From: CAZAFN01 sp964484795
Lineage (GTDB): Bacteria; Pseudomonadota; Alphaproteobacteria; Methylaequorales; Methylaequoraceae
Reading direction: 5' to 3'
Assembly (NCBI GenBank): GCA_964484795.1
Contig: CAZAFN010000033.1
Location: 1-11,465, forward strand
DNA length: 11,465 nt
Below the pieces are notes generated by a model. The model searched no databases and was not told where the DNA came from. It worked only from the letters and a program-made list of their open reading frames with translations. This document shows, piece by piece, positions 7,024-11,465 of this stretch. Made by a program: the position numbers and the translations under genes. Numbering within the stretch: position 1 is the first letter of the stretch; every line of letters starts with the position of its first letter.

Positions 7024-7782
7024 TTAGATGCCTTTAATAGAAAACCCACCATCAACAATTATATTACTTCCGGTTACATATGATGAAGATTCTGTTGCAA
7101 GAAATACAACCACACCAATTAAATCGCTAGCTTCCCCCCACCTTCTTAGCATTGTTCTTTCGATCCTTTCATTGTTTTTTTTTTTATTTTTAAAACTTTT
7201 TTCAGTCATTTTTGTTCTGATATACCCTGGAAGAATAGCATTTACCCTTATCTGTTTTTTGGAATAATCTTCTGCCAAAGACTTAGTTAATGAATTAAGA
7301 GCTCCTTTACTTGCAACATATCCAGGATTTTTTTTCATACCTAACAAAGAGGCTACACTAGAAATATTTATAATCGATCCTCCTCTTCTCATTAAAGGAA
7401 AGATAATCTCACAACATCTATAATTTGAAATTAAATTCGTATCCAATGTCTCCTTGAAATCAGTAAACTTATTTTTTTCTAATTTAGTGTCAATAGAAAT
7501 CCCAGCATTATTTATCAAAACATCAATTAAACCAAATTTTTTTCTGAAAAATTGACATAATGACTTAAATTTTTGCAAATCATTAACGTCACAACTCTCA
7601 TAAAAATTTGCTAATTTATTGTTTTCAACCATTTTTTTTCTGCCTACTAATAATAGGTTTGAACCAGATTTATGAAAAAAATTAGCTAAGTGAAGACCTA
7701 TACCTCTTGATGCGCCAGTTATAACAACATTGAGTTTATTGATTGAAAATAATTTAGTTATTTCACTATTAACATCGATCAA
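7024..7782 (-). CDS. Short-chain dehydrogenase/reductase, FabG-like (first of three)
   Basis: A 252-residue classical SDR with TGASRGIG (22-29), R48 after the second strand (NADP preference), NNAG (91-94) and the full catalytic set N116, S142, Y155 and K159 (YVASK). 'LPGYIRTKM' (184-192) and 'VDGG' (243-246) complete the fold. Overall it looks most like 3-oxoacyl-ACP reductases, a common automatic label for SDRs in glycan loci. The start is TTG, chosen because an in-frame TGA lies five codons upstream and an AAGGA site sits seven bases before the TTG. The nearby ATG is out of frame. The first 14 bases overlap the end of the cytidylyltransferase gene, which suggests translational coupling and a shared pathway. 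The substrate is unknown. Confidence 0.85.
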   Translation of the reverse strand: MIDVNSEITKLFSINKLNVVITGASRGIGLHLANFFHKSGSNLLLVGRKKMVENNKLANFYESCDVNDLQKFKSLCQFFRKKFGLIDVLINNAGISIDTKLEKNKFTDFKETLDTNLISNYRCCEIIFPLMRRGGSIINISSVASLLGMKKNPGYVASKGALNSLTKSLAEDYSKKQIRVNAILPGYIRTKMTEKSFKNKKKNNERIERTMLRRWGEASDLIGVVVFLATESSSYVTGSNIIVDGGFSIKGI

Positions 7783-8455
7783 GTTTATATCCTTTCATAA
7801 TAACTGAACATAAATCCAAATCATTCTTGTTGTCAATTTGAAACATTTTGAACTTTTCCATTGGGAAAACCACTATTTTACCCCCAAGTCTACATTTTTT
7901 TTTTTCAAGTAAACTTTTTTTAAATATATAAAAAGAACCATTTTCTAAATATTTTTTTTTAATGAATTGTCTCATCTGTCTTTTTTTATAATCATAATTG
8001 GCTGGAACTGGTTTATTATTGACATAGTTCCAAAAAAAAAAATCTTCTATTTCACAAACCGATAGCAGAGAATCAGCTTTTGAACTTTTAAATAATTTAA
8101 TAGCATTAGAAAAGTCTGATGGTTCTCTTAATGGTGAAGTTACTTGTGGTGCCAAAATAACTTCAACTTTTTTCTTTTTTTTAATAATCCTAAGAGCATG
8201 CATCCACGCATCTTCCGATGATGAATTGTCTTTGGATAAATCCGAGGGACGTTCTATAAGATTAACATTATGTTTCTTTGCAATGTCCAAAATTTTACTG
8301 CCATCCGAACTAACCCATATCTCCCCAGTTTTCATTGTTTTCTTTAATTGAATGATAGTCCATTCAATTAATGGTTTTCCACAGAAATCAATAGTATTCT
8401 TATGTGGAATACCTTTGGAATCTTTCCTAGCTAAAATGATTGAATCAATAATCAT
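7769..8455 (-). CDS. CMP-sugar-acid cytidylyltransferase, NeuA family
   Basis: A 228-residue enzyme of the acylneuraminate cytidylyltransferase family (CTP_transf_3), which couples CTP to a 2-keto-3-deoxy sugar acid with release of pyrophosphate. The N-terminal nucleotide-binding motif 'ARKDSKGIPHKN' is at 9-20. The CTP/sugar motif appears as 'QVTSPLR' (103-109), close to the usual QPTSPLR. 'ENGSFYIF' (171-178) and the late 'IDNKNDL' (207-213), equivalent to the family's IDTPEDL, complete it. The length is normal for the single-domain form. The gene overlaps the TIM-barrel gene by 11 bp and the first SDR gene by 14 bp. Homopolymers of 11 A/T run through it at 8032-8042 and 7895-7905. The family is clear. 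Whether the substrate is neuraminic, legionaminic, pseudaminic or another ulosonic acid is not readable, so no gene symbol is given. Confidence 0.88.
   Translation of the reverse strand: MIIDSIILARKDSKGIPHKNTIDFCGKPLIEWTIIQLKKTMKTGEIWVSSDGSKILDIAKKHNVNLIERPSDLSKDNSSSEDAWMHALRIIKKKKKVEVILAPQVTSPLREPSDFSNAIKLFKSSKADSLLSVCEIEDFFFWNYVNNKPVPANYDYKKRQMRQFIKKKYLENGSFYIFKKSLLEKKKCRLGGKIVVFPMEKFKMFQIDNKNDLDLCSVIMKGYKLDRC
7790..7794 (-). promoter_or_regulatory. Shine-Dalgarno site setting a TTG start
   Basis: AAGGA on the minus strand lies seven bases before the TTG ending at 7782, inside the end of the cytidylyltransferase gene. It is the main reason for accepting TTG as the start of the first SDR. 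Confidence 0.55.
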
Positions 8456-9278
8456 AGGATAGACTTAGTTTTTTTTTAATCCATCGAAATTGTCTCTTAA
8501 AAATTTCCAAACCATCATCATCTCTATATGCCTGCATAATAAAAGGTCCCTTGTATTTTATGTGTTTTAAACACTTAAACACACCCTCAAAGTCAGCATT
8601 CCCATTACCAAGTAAGACTGGACCTCCATTTAACTCCCTATCTTTAATATGAATATCAGAAATCTTATTGCCATATAATTTCATCTCTTCTTTAAAATCG
8701 TAGCCCAGACTCGCACTATTACCTATATCATAATTAACCTTTATATATTCAGATTGGAATTGATCTAAAAAATTACGGAATTTTTTTGGATTAAAATCAG
8801 TTTCAAGTGATAGGTTTATTTTTTTTTTTTCCAAATCATTTAATATTTCCAATATCGAATTTTTAAAGTTTTTTAAATCAATTGGCTTCTTCAATGATGA
8901 TTTGTCCACACACGGAATTATTATGTCGGTTACCCCAAGAATAGAAACCTTATCGACTAAGGTTTTTAAAACTTGTATCGCATCTTTTTGTTTATACACA
9001 TCATTTGAATGAAGAGGAAAGTCCATAAAAAAATCTGCACAAACTGTTTTAACATATACTTTACTTTCTTTAATAATTTTTTTTACCGAATTTACTCCAC
9101 TTTCACTAAAAAGCGGATTTTGAGAAAAATCATCATAATCAAATATAAATTCTATAAGATCGAGATCAAGCTCTTTAGCAATGAAAAACTCATCTTGCCA
9201 ATTATTTTTCGGATGAGCCTGATACCTTCCTTTGTATTTAGGCAACAATCTCCCTTGCATTACACCTATTAGGTTCAC
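8445..9278 (-). CDS. Xylose-isomerase-like TIM-barrel protein (sugar-phosphate isomerase/epimerase family)
   Basis: A 277-residue AP_endonuc_2/xylose-isomerase-like barrel, a family of divalent-metal isomerases and epimerases acting on small sugars. The opening strand is 'LIGVMQGRL' (3-11). Metal ligands are readable as E159 (SLETD), D184 (NYDIGNS) and H210 (DIHIKDR). The fourth position, normally Glu, is Q249 (IMQAYRD). 'GNGNADF' (224-230) is the usual loop before the last strands. The start is GTG, because the first strand begins at residue 3 and the next ATG, codon 7, falls inside it. It starts 5 bp after the NeuB-like gene and overlaps the cytidylyltransferase gene by 11 bp, so it probably supplies or isomerises the aldose used by the synthase. 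That role is inference; the fold is well supported. Confidence 0.82.
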   Translation of the reverse strand: MNLIGVMQGRLLPKYKGRYQAHPKNNWQDEFFIAKELDLDLIEFIFDYDDFSQNPLFSESGVNSVKKIIKESKVYVKTVCADFFMDFPLHSNDVYKQKDAIQVLKTLVDKVSILGVTDIIIPCVDKSSLKKPIDLKNFKNSILEILNDLEKKKINLSLETDFNPKKFRNFLDQFQSEYIKVNYDIGNSASLGYDFKEEMKLYGNKISDIHIKDRELNGGPVLLGNGNADFEGVFKCLKHIKYKGPFIMQAYRDDDGLEIFKRQFRWIKKKLSLSYDY

Positions 9279-9283
9279 TTCAA

Positions 9284-10132
9284 CTAGATTCTTTCTTCTT
9301 TCTTAATGTGCTCTCTAAGTTTCTTTGAAACTGGAATCTCTGATTCTGCTATCTTTTTTTCTCCATCTCCCATAGCTAATTCAATTTTTCTTACTGCACC
9401 TACAAGTTGTCTCAATCCATTTGGTTCCACAGATGCTGACTGATCAGAACCATACATTGATCTATTCATTGTTATATGTCTCTCAAGTGAAGTTATTCCC
9501 ATTGCCGCAGCCGCATAAGATATTGCTAGCCCAGATTCATGACCACTATATCCAACATTACATGAAAACTTTTGCCTTAGAGTGTTTATAACGTTTAGAT
9601 TAGCTTCATGGTCAGGCATTGGATAAGTTGAAACTGTATGCATTAATTCATATTTACATGATCTTTTTTCGAAAATCTCAACTGCTTTTTCAATATCCTC
9701 CATAGAAGTCATCCCAGTTGAAATAAAAGTATGCTTATTTTCACTTGCTACCTTTTCTAATAAATTTTTATGTACAATCATAGCCGAAGCAATTTTATTG
9801 AACTTACAATTGTAATCTTTAAGAAAATCAACACTATTTAAATCCCAGGGAGATGCAAACCAATCTATTTTTTTTTCACTGCAATATGAGTCAATTTCAT
9901 CATATTCTTTTTTTTCAAACTCTAATCCTTCTTTTTGTTCTCTTTGTGTTGTACCCCATGGACTATCTCTTGATGAATCTAAAAATTCTTTTGTGTAGAC
10001 TAAGTCTAAGTCTCTTTTTTGAAATTTAACCGCATCACAACCTGAGTCCACTGCAGTATCAATTAATTGTTTGCAAAGATTTATATCTCCGTTGTGGTTT
10101 ATTCCAATTTCAGCAATTATAAAGATTGACAT
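9284..10132 (-). CDS. NeuB-family sugar-acid synthase lacking the SAF domain
   Basis: A 282-residue TIM-barrel synthase of the N-acetylneuraminate synthase family, which condenses phosphoenolpyruvate with an aldose to make a 2-keto-3-deoxy sugar acid. 'AEIGINHNG' (7-15) contains E8, and 'AVKFQKR' (34-40) follows. H198 (GYSGHES) and H219 (ERHITMNR) match the two metal-binding histidines of NeuB: their spacings from E8 (190 and 211) equal those I recall between E25, H215 and H236 in the meningococcal enzyme. Family members normally run to about 340-350 residues with a C-terminal SAF (antifreeze-like) domain that helps bind the sugar. This protein ends after 'VSKKLREHIKK', with a clean stop and the next gene 5 bp away, so it is a natural SAF-less form rather than a broken gene. 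The ATG lacks a visible Shine-Dalgarno site. Confidence 0.87.
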   Translation of the reverse strand: MSIFIIAEIGINHNGDINLCKQLIDTAVDSGCDAVKFQKRDLDLVYTKEFLDSSRDSPWGTTQREQKEGLEFEKKEYDEIDSYCSEKKIDWFASPWDLNSVDFLKDYNCKFNKIASAMIVHKNLLEKVASENKHTFISTGMTSMEDIEKAVEIFEKRSCKYELMHTVSTYPMPDHEANLNVINTLRQKFSCNVGYSGHESGLAISYAAAAMGITSLERHITMNRSMYGSDQSASVEPNGLRQLVGAVRKIELAMGDGEKKIAESEIPVSKKLREHIKKEERI

Positions 10133-10142
10133 AGGCTAAATA

Positions 10143-10179
10143 TACATTTTTGCTTAAACTAAGCAATAAATTAAATGTA
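10143..10179. repeat. Nested inverted repeat upstream of the NeuB-like gene
   Basis: An inner perfect 7-bp stem, TTGCTTA (10150-10156) and TAAGCAA (10160-10166), has a 3-base loop. It sits inside an outer perfect 7-bp pair, TACATTT (10143-10149) and AAATGTA (10173-10179). The right-hand side carries six unpaired bases. It lies in the 70-bp spacer between the kinase-like gene and the NeuB-like gene. No T-run follows in the direction of transcription, so a simple intrinsic terminator is unlikely. It could be an operator, an mRNA-processing site or a chance fold in AT-rich DNA. Confidence 0.45.
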
Positions 10180-10202
10180 CAAATTGATAGTTAAAACTAA
10201 AT

Positions 10203-11465
10203 TTAAAATCTAGGATTTTCCTTAATTATTGAAATTAATAAATCAGGATTTGATTTTATGATATCCCTTAATATTTGTTTAGCAATATCTATAGGTTTCC
10301 TTTTTTTGACAGGAACTTTTTGAAATGACACTTTAATCTTATTAAAAATATTATTTAATAATAGCTGAAAAATATTAATTTGTATCTCCGTCAATTCTTT
10401 TTTTCTTTTAAAAATCATCTTAGGATCATCGTAAATAAAATAAGCTTTAGATGGAAATTTAATGATTCTACAAAATAAGTTGTAAACAAAACTAATTGTC
10501 AGACCGGAAAGCTCCCTCTTTACAATATCTTTAGCCCATAAATCATAGATATATCTATCAAGGATTATAATCTTTGAAGAAAAAGTATTTTTTATTACAA
10601 ACGAATTCATGTTAATTGAATAGCGAGAGTAATGAGTAAAGTATAACCAAAACTCCTTAACAATATTTGGAAGCTTATAATGAACATAGGATAATACTTT
10701 TCTTATAAAACTTTTTTGAGTAACAATTGATGGCTTATTTTTTTTTACTCCTCCTTTATTATGATGAATTAATGTTACTTCAAATGGGAATAATTCAACA
10801 ATACTTGATATTTTATTCAGAATAGAAGACTTCCCCGCACCATCAACTCCATTAATAGTAAATAATGAGTTTGACTTAACTCTAAAAAAATAAATCTTTT
10901 GTAAGATTTTTTTTTTTAAAATATTAATTGAACTATTTTTTTTTTTATCTTTTTTATAAACAAGAAATTTTTTATTCAATGTATCCATACATCCATTAAG
11001 AACCAAATCAATTTCTTTTTCATTACAACTTAAAATCTTTTTTGTAAAATTTAAATCTTGCCTAGAATATTTAATTTTTTTTAATAGGTTAATATGTCTA
11101 TTTTTTCTCTGCCTTAAATATTGATGAAAATATAAAAAAAAAATCCACTTTTTGGTTGGTATTGGTAATTGGTTTTTTTTATACATAACATCTATCTTAT
11201 CAATACAAAAATCACCTACTTTATCTATTAAGTATTTCGTTCTTATTTCAAAAAAAATCCAATTTCTTCTATTTTTCTCTATATTAAGATCAAATATTAT
11301 GAAAACTGAGGATTCTAAAGAATTTTTAGATATTAATAATAAAGAATTTTCATCTGCATTTTTTTTAAAAAGCACCTCTAATTTTGAAACTTCATTCTTT
11401 TGTACCAAAAGATCAATATCATATGGAGACTTATCTGGTAGAAATTCATAATCACGAATAAAAAC
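10203..11465 (-). CDS. Nucleotidyltransferase-like / thymidylate-kinase-like fusion protein, 5' partial
   Basis: The frame is open to the window edge, giving at least 420 residues. A TTG at 11406-11408 could be taken as a start, but the 19 codons upstream carry a meaningful motif: 'RDYEFLPDK' (4-12), then 'YDIDLLV' (15-21), whose D-I-D resembles the acidic pair of nucleotidyltransferase-fold proteins. Residues from about 35 to 195 are basic and unassigned. The C-terminal half is thymidylate-kinase-like: P-loop GVDGAGKS (206-213), 'DRYIYD' (303-308) like the DRY/DRF motif, and 'YDDPKMIFKRKKE' (345-357) like the family's lid region. Such kinase-like proteins occur in surface-polysaccharide loci, where their substrate is not established. 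A 70-bp spacer with an inverted repeat separates it from the NeuB-like gene, so it may or may not share the transcript. It is unlikely to be the housekeeping Tmk, which is about 210 residues. Runs of 11 T at 10907-10917 and 10936-10946 encode lysines. Confidence 0.7.
   Translation of the reverse strand, partial: VFIRDYEFLPDKSPYDIDLLVQKNEVSKLEVLFKKNADENSLLLISKNSLESSVFIIFDLNIEKNRRNWIFFEIRTKYLIDKVGDFCIDKIDVMYKKNQLPIPTKKWIFFLYFHQYLRQRKNRHINLLKKIKYSRQDLNFTKKILSCNEKEIDLVLNGCMDTLNKKFLVYKKDKKKNSSINILKKKILQKIYFFRVKSNSLFTINGVDGAGKSSILNKISSIVELFPFEVTLIHHNKGGVKKNKPSIVTQKSFIRKVLSYVHYKLPNIVKEFWLYFTHYSRYSINMNSFVIKNTFSSKIIILDRYIYDLWAKDIVKRELSGLTISFVYNLFCRIIKFPSKAYFIYDDPKMIFKRKKELTEIQINIFQLLLNNIFNKIKVSFQKVPVKKRKPIDIAKQILRDIIKSNPDLLISIIKENPRF

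Noticed and set aside
7024..7782. Reading the first SDR as the housekeeping fatty-acid reductase FabG.
   Set aside because: Its motifs are FabG-like, but no fatty-acid synthesis genes are near and it overlaps a cytidylyltransferase gene in a sugar operon, so a sugar substrate is more likely.
11406..11408. TTG as the start codon of the kinase-like gene.
   Set aside because: The frame stays open for 19 further codons to the window edge and those codons carry a D-I-D motif, so the real start is outside the window.
1..11465. Assignment to the rRNA-linked hypervariable region known in SAR11 genomes.
   Set aside because: The gene content and base composition would fit, but no rRNA or lineage-specific marker is in the window, so placement would be speculation.
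1..11465. CRISPR arrays, tRNA or rRNA genes, transposases, integrases and attachment sites.
   Set aside because: I looked on both strands and saw no spaced direct repeats, tRNA-like folds, transposase motifs or terminal inverted repeats.

Overview
This is an AT-rich window (by eye roughly a quarter to three-tenths G+C) with dense, lysine- and phenylalanine-rich coding and almost no spacers. It is a surface-glycan (O-antigen, capsule or glycoprotein-glycan) biosynthesis island from a streamlined, low-GC bacterium. The codon usage and tight packing would suit a marine SAR11-like alphaproteobacterium, but no rRNA, tRNA or other phylogenetic marker is present, so the lineage is a guess. The run of ten Ns inside one gene shows that this is a draft assembly.

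Layout. Nearly everything runs leftward on the minus strand, so in transcription order it reads from right to left. (1) 11465-10203: a fusion of a nucleotidyltransferase-like N-terminus and a thymidylate-kinase-like domain, open at the window edge. (2) A 70-bp spacer holding a nested inverted repeat. (3) 10132-7769: a NeuB-type sugar-acid synthase without its usual SAF domain, a xylose-isomerase-like TIM-barrel protein, and a NeuA-type CMP-sugar-acid cytidylyltransferase. (4) 7782-5423: three consecutive short-chain dehydrogenases/reductases (SDRs), the last resembling PtmA of legionaminic/pseudaminic-type loci. (5) 5394-4573: a phytanoyl-CoA-dioxygenase-like Fe(II)/2-oxoglutarate oxygenase. 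(6) 4551-3361: a family-4-type glycosyltransferase. (7) 3356-1446: a membrane acyltransferase with a periplasmic SGNH domain. Genes 3-7 overlap or are separated by fewer than 30 bp and look like one operon. At the left end a lone plus-strand methyltransferase (544-1461) converges on the acyltransferase with a 16-bp overlap. Divergent from it is a 91-codon fragment of an ABC-exporter membrane domain.

How the genes may work together (inference). The NeuB-like enzyme would condense phosphoenolpyruvate with an aldose to give a 2-keto-3-deoxy sugar acid, and the NeuA-like enzyme would activate it with CMP. The TIM-barrel protein and the SDRs would prepare or remodel the sugar, and the dioxygenase could hydroxylate it or another glycan/lipid component. 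The glycosyltransferase and the SGNH acyltransferase would then build and O-acylate the glycan. No NDP-sugar 4,6-dehydratase, aminotransferase, N-acetyltransferase or hydrolysing epimerase of the known neuraminic, legionaminic or pseudaminic pathways lies in the window. They may lie outside it, or the product may be a different sugar acid. The SAF-less synthase, TIM-barrel protein, cytidylyltransferase and triple SDRs with a dioxygenase are the best candidates here for an uncharacterised pathway.
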